Positions 1-7,155 of a stretch of 42,298 bases of DNA are shown here, one piece after another. How positions within the stretch are numbered: the first letter of the stretch is position 1; each line of letters begins with the position of its first letter. The translations under genes and the position numbers were made by a program. The stretch lies in the NCBI RefSeq assembly GCF_015356785.1, contig NZ_JAAEJV010000015.1:1-42298 (forward strand), in the 5' to 3' direction. The notes under the pieces are model-generated. The model had not been told where the DNA came from. It made no database searches and saw nothing but the letters and a program-made list of their open reading frames with translations. This stretch comes from Candidatus Neptunochlamydia vexilliferae (GTDB lineage Bacteria > Chlamydiota > Chlamydiia > Chlamydiales > Simkaniaceae).

Positions 1-186
1 AAGGTTGTGGAGAACAAGGATCGTTTTAGTTAACCGGTGCCTTTGAGGCACCCCTGTCTGCCAGTCCCTTTTTGGTTAAATGGGGGTAAAGCTTACCGGC
101 AGCCCTTGGGGCTGCTCCTCACCGTTAAGCTCCTCGCTCTGCGAGGATGTCCTAACTGCGCGGCGCAAATCCGCAGGAAGCTTATT
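1..186. repeat. Cluster of short perfect hairpins at window edge
   Basis: Four short inverted repeats follow each other: 36-52 (GGTGCC/GGCACC), 99-115 (GCAGCCC/GGGCTGC), 131-147 (TCCTCGC/GCGAGGA) and 156-176 (CTGCG/CGCAG). A GTTAA motif recurs at 29, 75 and 124, a spacing of 46-49 bases. A 66-codon open frame crosses the block, but it has no protein character. The block directly precedes the palindrome at 187-352. It could be a structured RNA, a degraded tandem repeat or the end of a mobile element that continues to the left of the window. Confidence 0.45.
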
Positions 187-352
187 AACCTGAATTTCGG
201 GTTTATTTTGCTCAGCTCCAGAGGGAGTTTTGCTTAAATTTTCTTCTTTTTGATCGAAGGTAAGGGTCTAAATGGCCCTTTCCGAGATCAAAAAAGAGAA
301 AAGAAAGCTAAAATCCCCTGAGGTTGAATGAAATAAAATCGAAATTCAGGTT
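187..352. repeat. 166-bp long palindrome, apex type A, copy 1
   Basis: The ends are inverted repeats: AACCTGAATTTCG at 187 and CGAAATTCAGGTT ending at 352. The arms pair imperfectly over almost the whole length. The inner part includes TTTTTGATC/GATCAAAAA and the tip AAGGGTC-TAAAT-GGCCCTT. The central third matches the element at 30032-30199 closely, while the outer 25 bases differ but remain complementary to each other. No gene is recognised on either side. Confidence 0.85.
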
Positions 353-605
353 ATTAGCTTTCAAGGAGTTGCAACAAAGCAGATGAAGATGTTATGGTTG
401 CAGAAATGCATGAGTTATTCTTGCCCAGCTCCTAAGCAACCCAACTCAACGAAAAGAAAGCTTTTCTGCAGACTTTAGACACCAAGTGCGATAGCTTTGG
501 AGAAGCAACGAAATCGTAGATATGATCGATAATCCTTACATGTCACCGATTCGGGTTTCAGCCATATTGCTAAAACCAAGTTTTGAAGTTGTTTGAGTAT
601 AAAGC
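353..605. other. Gene-free stretch, AT-rich
   Basis: There is no open frame with protein character, no hairpin of note and no tRNA in these 250 bases. The stretch lies downstream of the minus-strand gene at 606-899. It may be decayed coding sequence, because short open pieces are broken by stops, but I cannot assign it to any family. Confidence 0.4.
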
Positions 606-899
606 TTAAAGCTTTTCACTTACTCTCATAATAAATTTGCGAAGATCATATGAAAGCTTAGGAGTATAGCCTTGTAAATTATTTTTAATCGCCTCTTCTA
701 GGTATTTTTTAAACCGAATAATCCGAAAATTAACTGTGCCGTCCGGGTGTAGAGTAACATGGGCAGTTTCTGAAGTCCCTCCAATTTTATGTTGCAAAAC
801 TTCATCCCTACCTCTTCCATCTGACCTTCTATAGACCACATAATTTATGGTATTGGAACCCTTGGTATACTGTTCACTGGTTAATTGTACTTCCTTCAC
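606..899 (-). CDS. Hypothetical protein, 97 aa
   Basis: I do not recognise this protein. It is soluble and mixed in charge. An N-terminal half rich in polar beta-like segments (residues 1-65) is followed by a basic helical C-terminus (KKYLEEAIKNN, then LRKFIMRVSEKL). No signal peptide or membrane segment is visible. Its ATG at 899 overlaps the stop of the upstream methyltransferase by the four bases ATGA, so the two are probably co-transcribed and translationally coupled. Composition is AT-rich compared with rsmE and the core genes to the right, as is the methylase it follows. Confidence 0.6.
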   Translation of the reverse strand: MKEVQLTSEQYTKGSNTINYVVYRRSDGRGRDEVLQHKIGGTSETAHVTLHPDGTVNFRIIRFKKYLEEAIKNNLQGYTPKLSYDLRKFIMRVSEKL

Positions 900-1417
900 A
901 TTAGACTCCTTATGATTTCAAAAATCGCTATAGAGCAAGCGGTTGCTACGTTCATAGACGAACCATGACCCAGCATTGGAATATGAACCGCTTTGTCTGA
1001 TAGATCTAAGAACTCTTGGCTTACACCTGTATTTTCAGAACCTATAATCAAACAGATTTTCTCATAATGAGCAAAGGATAGCTCTCTGATATCAACACTG
1101 TCAGAAGTAATCTCAAGGCTTAAGATTGTATATCCTTGAGACCTTAGGTTTTGCAACAAAAAGAGTGGGTCTTTTTCAAAAGAAAAAGAAACATACTTTT
1201 CAGTTGCTCTTGAAGTTTTTCGAATTTTGCTATTTGGAGGGGTAGGGGACGAACCAGATAAATAAATTTTTTCGATGCCAAATGCATCTGCTATGCGGAA
1301 TAAGCTACCAACATTCATTGGGATGTCAATATTATGGGCAAACAATGAAAGAGGATACTTTTTAAAGCTTGGCAAATGGTGCACATGGTCTAGCTGTATG
1401 TTTTTTGTTTCACTCAC
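896..1417 (-). CDS. SpoU/TrmH-family RNA 2'-O-methyltransferase
   Basis: This is a predicted S-adenosylmethionine-dependent ribose methylase of the SPOUT superfamily, acting on tRNA or rRNA. The three SpoU motifs are clear: NVGSLFRIADAFG, then IIGSENTGVS, then IPMLGHGSSMNVATACSIAI. I place the start at the GTG at 1415-1417 (VSETKNIQ...), preceded by GGGAG at a suitable distance. The longer open frame would run into the tRNA at 1438-1510. This gives 173 aa, close to a bare SPOUT catalytic domain without an extra RNA-binding domain. The gene is coupled to the 97-aa protein downstream through an ATGA overlap. The exact substrate cannot be told from sequence. Confidence 0.85.
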   Translation of the reverse strand: MSETKNIQLDHVHHLPSFKKYPLSLFAHNIDIPMNVGSLFRIADAFGIEKIYLSGSSPTPPNSKIRKTSRATEKYVSFSFEKDPLFLLQNLRSQGYTILSLEITSDSVDIRELSFAHYEKICLIIGSENTGVSQEFLDLSDKAVHIPMLGHGSSMNVATACSIAIFEIIRSLM

Positions 1418-1437
1418 ATTAAGCTCCCGTAAAAAAA

Positions 1438-1510
1438 AATCTAGAGCCGGAATCGAACCGGCGACACAAGGACTTTCAGTCCTCTGCTCTAACAACTGAG
1501 TTATCCAGCT
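1438..1510 (-). tRNA. tRNA-Phe (GAA), degenerate
   Basis: The minus strand folds into a 73-base cloverleaf. The acceptor 5' strand is AGCTGGA. The anticodon arm is GAGGA-CTGAAAG-TCCTT with anticodon GAA, and the T arm is GCCGG-TTCGATT-CCGGC. Several conserved positions are off: a G2-A71 mismatch, A10-C25 in the D stem, GT instead of GG at 18-19 in the D loop, U instead of A as discriminator, and no encoded CCA. It could be a divergent functional gene, a tRNA pseudogene or the remnant of an integration site. A run of nine T follows on the minus strand. Confidence 0.7.
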
Positions 1511-1813
1511 TTATACACAAATAAGCTTAAGAATCGATTTTCCTTCATCAGGTGCACGCTCCTATCTTCTGGATAGAAACGTTCTTTAATAAACTTAATC
1601 TAAGCCGCTGACCTTGGAAAACTCTAATTCTTTATCATGCCCGTTTATTAAAAGGCTATTGTAAAGCTTTAGGAGTTTTATTACAATGGATTTTCTAGTC
1701 CTGAGGCTTTTCCCAGCAATTATGAATGAACAGATGGAGGAGTGGACTTTCTCAACTCCTTAGCTAGTGTTTAGACAGCCTGGGAGTCCTCTTCCTTTAG
1801 GGAGAGGAGGATA
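1511..1813. other. Gene-free stretch between tRNA and rsmE
   Basis: No open frame with protein character is seen. One strong hairpin lies at 1787-1808 (TCCTCT/AGAGGA plus three further pairs around a TTTA loop), immediately downstream of the minus-strand rsmE stop. It has no T-run, so it may be a transcript 3' end stabiliser rather than a classic terminator. Confidence 0.45.
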
Positions 1814-2494
1814 TCAAAGCGAGTAAGAACTTGCTAAAATTGAGATCCCCGCAAGAGCAGCGGTTTCTGTGCGGAGTGTATAGGAGGCGAGGCGGACCCC
1901 TTGGGCCAGGGTTTCGAGGTGCTTGACCTCATCGTCGGTAAAGCCCCCTTCAGGGCCAATGATAAGGGTAGCGGGCAGCTTGCTAACAGATGAGAGGGCA
2001 GGCGCACCACTCCTCAAGTCTCCAAAGTAAGCGTTCCCCTCAATGTTTGGGAAACCCCAGGTGAGCTGAGGAAGGTCCAAGCGGCCACACTGCTTCATCG
2101 CGCCGATAATAATCCGATGGAAGCGCGCTTCTTGATTTTTAGAAAGTTCTTTTTTTTCACTCCGCGCAGAGGGGTAGAGGGCAAAGGTCGACACCCCCAG
2201 CTCGGTTCCTTTTTGGAGGATGAGCTCGAGGTTAGACAGTTTGGGAAGGGCTTGGACCAAGGTGAGGGACGGAAGGGCTGGAGGATGGGTTGTACTTTGG
2301 CCGATCGTAATGTGCGCCTCTTTTTTGGTGATTGTTTCGATGGTGCTGGTTGCCAGGACATTTTTCCCATTGACGAGCTCGATGGTATCCCCCTCTTTTT
2401 TCCGCATGACGCGGGTAAGGTGGGAAAACTCTTCTCCCGTAAGGAGGACCTTTTTTTCTAACGGGGCATTGATGTAAAAGCGGTCATGAGGCAT
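1814..2494 (-). CDS. rsmE: 16S rRNA m3U1498 methyltransferase RsmE
   Basis: Predicted to methylate N3 of U1498 in 16S rRNA using S-adenosylmethionine. The N-terminal PUA-like part (residues 1-70) carries LTGEEFSHLTRVMRKKEGD, typical of the family. The SPOUT catalytic part shows IIIGAMKQCGRLDLPQL, then LIIGPEGGFTDDEV, and the C-terminal knot segment LASYTLRTETAALAGIS. At 226 aa it is slightly shorter than usual (about 240). The start follows AGGA, which lies just outside the palindrome at 2506-2668, so that element forms the whole upstream spacer to the acyltransferase gene. Confidence 0.93.
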   Translation of the reverse strand: MPHDRFYINAPLEKKVLLTGEEFSHLTRVMRKKEGDTIELVNGKNVLATSTIETITKKEAHITIGQSTTHPPALPSLTLVQALPKLSNLELILQKGTELGVSTFALYPSARSEKKELSKNQEARFHRIIIGAMKQCGRLDLPQLTWGFPNIEGNAYFGDLRSGAPALSSVSKLPATLIIGPEGGFTDDEVKHLETLAQGVRLASYTLRTETAALAGISILASSYSL

Positions 2495-2505
2495 CTTTTT
2501 TCCTA

Positions 2506-2668
2506 GAGCCAGTTGTAAAATTACTGATTAATCGATTTTTGGAAGATTTTTGCAAATTTTGCTTTTTGATGCAAGCTCACATACCCTTTAGGGTAGGGGG
2601 ATTGCATCAAAAAGCAAAATTTGTGAAAAGAGCCGAAAAGCGATCATCAGGAATTTTATAACTGGCTC
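2506..2668. repeat. 163-bp long palindrome, apex type C, copy 1
   Basis: The ends are GAGCCAGTT and AACTGGCTC. A second strong pairing block is GCAAATTTTGCTTTTTGATGC against GCATCAAAAAGCAAAATTTG. The tip ACATACCCTTTAGGGTAGG resembles the tip of the 27300-27465 element. The right end supplies the last three codons and the TAA stop of the acyltransferase gene. The left end stops 12 bases before the rsmE start. Confidence 0.88.
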
Positions 2669-3897
2669 CATAGTGTATTGGGGCGGGTGAGCGCCTTCTT
2701 TAAGAGGAGGGGAAGGGGGTCGCCTGGGTGAAGGTGTTCACGAGCAGCTTTTTTGAGTCCTTTGAGATCAAGCACCTTAAAGGCACTTTGTTTGAGGAAG
2801 TGGGGGTGGAGGGCGCTGACTGCGGTGAAGTTAAAGACGAGCTTAAACCGGTAGTCGGTGATAAAGAGGTCGCTTTCGTTTTCATAGGTCATGACCTCAA
2901 CGTCATCTAAAGGGACTTCGGTCCCCTTGGGCACAAGGAGAGTGATGAAGGCTTGGGGGTAGATTTCGCGGAAGGTCGCTAGGACCGAGAGGTCAAAGTT
3001 TTGGGGAAGGATAATGAGAATCGTATCCCAGCGGAACCGGTAGTAGACGTTGAGGGGAGTTTCTTGTTTCCAACGGTTGTGTTGCCAGAGCCACTGCCCA
3101 GGCCTTTTCTCGATGTCTTCTTCTAAAATCGCAAGGGCACTTTTCATCATCCGGTGAATTTCGCTTTCGAGCTTTTCCTCTTTATTGGGCCAGATCGGGT
3201 CGGAGTAATGGATAAGATACTTCCCTTTTTCTCTTCGGATGGTGGCGGTCATAATGGGACACCCTGTCCGGTAAGAGAGAATGGCGGGAAGGGGAGTGGT
3301 CCACGCTCTTTTACCAAAGAAGTCAAAGGCGTAGGGGCTTTCTGGCATCCCTTGGTCCCCCACGATGCCGAGGAATTTTCCCTGCCGAAGGGCGCGGAGT
3401 CCCTCTTTAAGTCCTTGTTTGGGGGTGATGATCTTTCCTCCAAACTTTTCACGAATGGCAACGACCCAGTCGTAAAGGGCTTTGTTTTTAATCGGGCGGC
3501 CAATGGCCACTCCGGGCATCCGCTCGGTCCCTTCAAAGAAGAGGAGCTCCCAGTTGGCTTGGTGGCCACAAAAGAAGATCACGCCGGTTCCTGCGTCGAT
3601 CAGTTTTTGGGCAATTTCAGGATTTTCACAGTGGATGATCTTGCCACTTTGTTTCAAGCGGGAAAATTTGGGGTACTCTAAGCAGGTAATGGCTAGGTTT
3701 TGGAACGCTTTGCGCGCCGTTTTTTTGAGGGGATGAATCCCCGCTAGGGCAAGGTTAGAGAGGGTTCTTTTCCGATACTTTGTCATGACGAAATAAGCAA
3801 GGGTGCCAAGCCCTTTTCCAAGAAGGTGGATCGCTCGGAAGGGGAGGATGCTAAAAGGATAGGTAAGGGTCCGAATGGCAATATAGGATAAGTTCAT
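2656..3897 (-). CDS. Lipid A acyltransferase (LpxL/HtrB family) with C-terminal extension
   Basis: Predicted inner-membrane enzyme that adds a secondary acyl chain to lipid A. The N-terminus has a membrane-anchor-like segment (ILPFRAIHLLGKGLGTLAYFV). The family signature is GVIFFCGHQANWELLFF, in which H and the acidic residue of HxxxxE are expected to be catalytic. Later comes GIVGDQGMPESPYAFDFFGKRAWTT. The domain ends near WLWQHNRWK. About 125 further residues follow (RFRWDTILIILPQNFDLSVL...) and look like a Rossmann-type, GT9-like half domain not present in E. coli LpxL. The start chosen is the ATG at 3897, which overlaps the upstream glycosyltransferase stop as ATGA. The last three codons and the stop lie in a palindromic element. 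Confidence 0.85.
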   Translation of the reverse strand: MNLSYIAIRTLTYPFSILPFRAIHLLGKGLGTLAYFVMTKYRKRTLSNLALAGIHPLKKTARKAFQNLAITCLEYPKFSRLKQSGKIIHCENPEIAQKLIDAGTGVIFFCGHQANWELLFFEGTERMPGVAIGRPIKNKALYDWVVAIREKFGGKIITPKQGLKEGLRALRQGKFLGIVGDQGMPESPYAFDFFGKRAWTTPLPAILSYRTGCPIMTATIRREKGKYLIHYSDPIWPNKEEKLESEIHRMMKSALAILEEDIEKRPGQWLWQHNRWKQETPLNVYYRFRWDTILIILPQNFDLSVLATFREIYPQAFITLLVPKGTEVPLDDVEVMTYENESDLFITDYRFKLVFNFTAVSALHPHFLKQSAFKVLDLKGLKKAAREHLHPGDPLPLLLKKALTRPNTLWSQL

Positions 3898-5018
3898 AAG
3901 CGCTCTAATGTGAGGTCGATGATGGAGGATACTTGGTTTGAAAGGTCGAGATGCTTCACACTTTCTCGGATCGTTTGGGAGCGGACCCACGTTTTTGGGT
4001 GCATCATCGCGGTCATCAGCGCCTCTTTTAAAGAGTCGGGGTCTTGAAGGGCTTCGATGACCGTTCCACTTTCTTCTTGGAGGACTTCATATCCTCCGTT
4101 ATATTTTGAGGAGACGACAAAAAGACCCATCGAAAGGGCTTCGACAGTCACATTGGCAAAGGGGTCGTAGATCGAGGGGATGACAAGGGAGTCGGCGAGC
4201 TGATAGAAAGGGGTCACATCAGCCCTGGGACCGAAAAAGCTCACGTGCTTTGAGAGGCCGAGCTGATTGGCGCAGGTCATAAACCGCTCGATTTCTCGCT
4301 CTTTTCCGACAACGGAGAGGTGAAAGTCGCGGTTTGGCAAAAGGGAAAGGGCTTTGAGCAAAAAGGAGAGCCCTTTTCGCTGGTAGCCACTCCCCACAAA
4401 GAGGAAATGGTACTTTGCCGGATCGAGGAAAAGCTCCTCTGCCACCTTTTGTTTTTTGAGTGTCCACTCATTAAAATCCTTCTCTTTTAAGTGGGCTCCA
4501 TTGTGGATCACTTCGATCTTTTCAGGGGAGACGTTGTAGTGGCGCAAGATCTCATTTTTCACCATATGGGAGTTGGTGAAAAGGGTCTTGAGAAGGGGGC
4601 TTTCAAAGGCTTTTTTCTCGAGGTGGAGAATCGTTTTGTTCAGGGGGTTTAGCGCCTCTTTTAGGGGGGAGTAGTTTTCAAAGGTTTTTCGCTGCTCCAA
4701 GTAGGTTTTATGGACCCCATTGCCAGCGCGGAGATGGGTCTGGTGGGTGGTCCGATCGATCCCAAAAATAATGGGGGACTTTGCCCACTTTTGACACTGC
4801 CGGTCAAAGGCTTTCATCTTCCCCCATCTTGTGAGGGGGAGAGTGTGGATGTTCATCAAGGGATGAAGGGGGGTTGTTGGGGCGGCGTCGGCTGTCAAAA
4901 TGTCGACAGGGCAGCCCCGTTTAGCAAATCCTTGGGCGAGCAGGTTTGCCCATTTTTCGAGCCCTCCGCGGGACCGATAGTGGCGGGTAAGGAGGGTGAC
5001 TTTAGGGAAGTTATTCAT
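3894..5018 (-). CDS. GT4-family glycosyltransferase
   Basis: Predicted retaining glycosyltransferase with a two-Rossmann GT-B fold, probably adding a sugar to the LPS core or another envelope glycan. The N-domain begins VTLLTRHYRSRGGLEKWANLLAQGFAKRG. The C-domain has VIHNGAHLKE, FLFVGSGYQRKGLSFLLKAL, and the nucleotide-sugar-binding stretch IPSIYDPFANVTVEALSMG followed by GGYEVL. I chose the ATG at 5018 (374 aa), which overlaps the ybbR-like stop by 8 bases; an upstream ATG at 5048 is possible. It sits between the YbbR protein and the acyltransferase, an insertion relative to the Chlamydiaceae order as I remember it, which fits a role in LPS. Confidence 0.85.
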   Translation of the reverse strand: MNNFPKVTLLTRHYRSRGGLEKWANLLAQGFAKRGCPVDILTADAAPTTPLHPLMNIHTLPLTRWGKMKAFDRQCQKWAKSPIIFGIDRTTHQTHLRAGNGVHKTYLEQRKTFENYSPLKEALNPLNKTILHLEKKAFESPLLKTLFTNSHMVKNEILRHYNVSPEKIEVIHNGAHLKEKDFNEWTLKKQKVAEELFLDPAKYHFLFVGSGYQRKGLSFLLKALSLLPNRDFHLSVVGKEREIERFMTCANQLGLSKHVSFFGPRADVTPFYQLADSLVIPSIYDPFANVTVEALSMGLFVVSSKYNGGYEVLQEESGTVIEALQDPDSLKEALMTAMMHPKTWVRSQTIRESVKHLDLSNQVSSIIDLTLERL

Positions 5019-6261
5019 CGGCTTTTTGTTCGGTGATCGAGACGGCATTTCCCTGAAGTTTGGGGCAGAGATCGAGGAGGTCGTGCTCTGTTCTGTAAAA
5101 TTGGAAGCGGTTCATATAGCTACGGAAGCGGTTGCGCAAATAGTCATCTCTAACCTGGGGCTGAAGATTACGGAGCTCTTCATCGGAGGCATCAGAGGTT
5201 AAAAGGCGGACATACCGGTCTTCAAGCGCTTTGGCATTGATGAACTGGATGCTGTAGTCAAGGCATCCCTTTTTGTTTTTATTGACGATGACGGTGAGTT
5301 CGACCATCTCCTTAACAACGTCTAAGAAGAGGGCACTCACCCCTTTGACATAGAGGGGAGGGGTAATCATCTTTATTCCGCCACGGTTTTGAATCAGCTC
5401 ACTTGTCGTAAGGTTGACCTTGGAGGGGTTGATCGTTCCCTCTTGGCTAGGGGGGTAGTATAAAGAGATGGGAACGGGCGTATGATATTCGAGCACTCCG
5501 TAGCGCAAGAAATCGATCCGGAGATACTTTGCATTGGTGTCATTGATCTCAATCGGGGTGGAGGAAAGGAGGGGAAGGGAGATCTGCTTCCAGTGATTCG
5601 GCACAAAGAAACTGACCACATCTTTGTGTTCATCGGTATCTTTAGAGGTCAATTGGTCGAGCTGCCCCTTGGTAATATCGTTGAGGTTAAAGGTGAGCTT
5701 GAGTCCCCGGTGCTTAAGATTTTTGACCACATTTGCGGGGCCACTCACGGTCACTGAAAGCTCATAGGGCCACACATCGATAAACTGATAGCCTCGAGGA
5801 GCTTCTCCAATCGGTTTGGTGATGATAATCGGGATTTTTTCTGACATGAGATTTGTCAGTTTGATGATGAAGTTTTGCTGTGAAACTTTGCGGATTCCTT
5901 GTGAGACGTTGACGTCGGGGTTGTCTGAGCGGAGATTTTTCTTATTAATCGAGGCAATCCACTCACCTTCCCTTCCCGTTGCATCAAAAACCACCTGAAG
6001 ATCGTTAGAATTGAGTTCGCTCAGGAGCTTTTTATTTCCCTCAATGGTGAGGTTGACCCGTTTGGTTAAAAAGCCATTTGACTGGATCCCCTCAACCGTT
6101 TTTCCTGGGGGGATGTTTTCAATTTTGACGGGGACATTGATCACAGTTTTGCTTGTGATGAGGGTATTATTGACCAAAAACCAAACGGCAATGGCTAAGA
6201 TGATTGCGAGTAATTTCCGGTTCCGGTGCTCGAGGAAAAGTTTCTTAAAGAGGCTTTTCAT
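5011..6261 (-). CDS. YbbR-domain protein, CdaR-like
   Basis: Membrane-anchored protein with YbbR repeats, the usual partner and regulator of the diadenylate cyclase CdaA in other bacteria. A single transmembrane segment near the N-terminus (LLAIILAIAVWFLVNNTLI) is followed by beta-rich repeats such as NVPVKIENIPPG, RVNLTIEGNKKLLSELN, LSVTVSGPANVVKNL and PVPISLYYPPS. The C-terminal 100 residues are charged and helical, with no clear family. The ATG at 6261 overlaps the cdaA stop (ATGA), so the two are translationally coupled. The downstream glycosyltransferase and acyltransferase genes extend the operon toward envelope synthesis. Confidence 0.85.
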   Translation of the reverse strand: MKSLFKKLFLEHRNRKLLAIILAIAVWFLVNNTLITSKTVINVPVKIENIPPGKTVEGIQSNGFLTKRVNLTIEGNKKLLSELNSNDLQVVFDATGREGEWIASINKKNLRSDNPDVNVSQGIRKVSQQNFIIKLTNLMSEKIPIIITKPIGEAPRGYQFIDVWPYELSVTVSGPANVVKNLKHRGLKLTFNLNDITKGQLDQLTSKDTDEHKDVVSFFVPNHWKQISLPLLSSTPIEINDTNAKYLRIDFLRYGVLEYHTPVPISLYYPPSQEGTINPSKVNLTTSELIQNRGGIKMITPPLYVKGVSALFLDVVKEMVELTVIVNKNKKGCLDYSIQFINAKALEDRYVRLLTSDASDEELRNLQPQVRDDYLRNRFRSYMNRFQFYRTEHDLLDLCPKLQGNAVSITEQKADE

Positions 6262-7055
6262 TTCTTGATCCACTCCTTAAGCTGAAAGCGGGAGGGGAGG
6301 GTCTTCTTTGTTGGGGGGTTGAAGATGCTTCGGATAATTCCTTGAAACCGGTCTTTTTTAAGCCCTCGGGTCATGATCCCATCTCGGGCGATCGAAACCC
6401 GCCCGGTCTCTTCCGAAACAACAACCAGGAGAGCGTCGGTCAGTTGGCTCACCCCAAGGGCGGCGCGGTGACGGGTTCCCATCGACCGGGAGACCTGGAC
6501 ACCATCTTCCGCTAATGGGAGGATGCAGGCGGCTGCCACGATCGTTAAATCGTGGATGATCACCGCTCCATCGTGGAGGGGGGTGGTCCGTGCAAAGATC
6601 GATTCGAGGAGCTCGGGAGAGAAGTTGGCGTTGAGCAGCACCGCTTTTAGGGCAAAGTCGTTGAGAGAATCTTCATTTTCAATCGCGATGATTGCCCCTG
6701 TTTTTTTATCGGAGAGGCGGTAGACCGAGGCGGTGAGCTGCTCTAAAAATTTATCAAACTCGGTGATCTCTTTGTACCGTTTTCCTTTGAGGCTGAGTTT
6801 CGAAAGGGCAACGCGGAGCTCGGGCTGGAAGATGATCAAGATCCCGATAACCGCTACGCTTAAGATATCGAGCATCAGCTTATGGAGGACGGGGAGGTTG
6901 AAAACCGAGGAGGAGGCAAAGATCGCAAGGAAGGCAAGGAGCCCCAAAATGAGGTCCATCGAGCGGGTGTTCCAGAAGAACGAAAGGATATAGTTAATCA
7001 TGATCGCAATGATCGCAATTTCTATGAAGGGACTGATCGCATAGTAGAACGCCAT
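6258..7055 (-). CDS. cdaA: Diadenylate cyclase CdaA (DisA_N/DAC domain)
   Basis: Predicted to make cyclic di-AMP from two ATP at the inner membrane. Three hydrophobic segments occupy roughly residues 10-85. The DAC domain follows, with the catalytic LHDGAVIIHD (DGA) and GTRHRAALG (RHR) motifs intact. At 265 aa from the ATG at 7055 the length is normal for CdaA. Longer upstream starts would lie above the promoter at 7065-7093 and are rejected. The -10 box ends only about nine bases before this ATG, so the mRNA may be almost leaderless. It heads the operon cdaA - ybbR-like - glycosyltransferase - acyltransferase and is divergent from cydA. Confidence 0.92.
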   Translation of the reverse strand: MAFYYAISPFIEIAIIAIMINYILSFFWNTRSMDLILGLLAFLAIFASSSVFNLPVLHKLMLDILSVAVIGILIIFQPELRVALSKLSLKGKRYKEITEFDKFLEQLTASVYRLSDKKTGAIIAIENEDSLNDFALKAVLLNANFSPELLESIFARTTPLHDGAVIIHDLTIVAAACILPLAEDGVQVSRSMGTRHRAALGVSQLTDALLVVVSEETGRVSIARDGIMTRGLKKDRFQGIIRSIFNPPTKKTLPSRFQLKEWIKK

Positions 7056-7064
7056 AACTCTCGC

Positions 7065-7093
7065 ATTATAGGTCTTTATTGAGTTGCTGACAA
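7065..7093 (-). promoter_or_regulatory. Promoter of the cdaA operon
   Basis: On the minus strand a -35 box TTGTCA (7088-7093) and a perfect -10 box TATAAT (7065-7070) are separated by 17 bases. The expected start of transcription is only 2-4 bases before the cdaA ATG at 7055, implying a leaderless or nearly leaderless message. The call rests on consensus fit alone. Confidence 0.65.
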
Positions 7094-7101
7094 GAGATGA
7101 A

Positions 7102-7130
7102 TTGACAAATATTTTTTCAACAACTAACGT
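7102..7130 (+). promoter_or_regulatory. Possible cydA promoter
   Basis: A perfect TTGACA lies at 7102-7107, with a weak -10 candidate TAACGT at 7125-7130 after 17 bases. It lies in the short divergent region between cdaA and cydA, so the two promoters nearly abut and may interfere. The poor -10 suggests that an activator is needed or that the box is misplaced. Confidence 0.4.
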
Positions 7131-7155
7131 GAACGAAAAACTTGAGATGTATTTC

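Noticed and set aside
29-155. Integron attC-like site, suggested by GTTAAGC and CCTAAC around a hairpin
   Set aside because: The unit is only 33 bases, lacks the second pair of core sites and has no nearby integrase.
37-237. 66-codon plus-strand open frame at the left edge
   Set aside because: It runs across four hairpins and into the type A palindrome, has no ribosome site and no protein-like composition.
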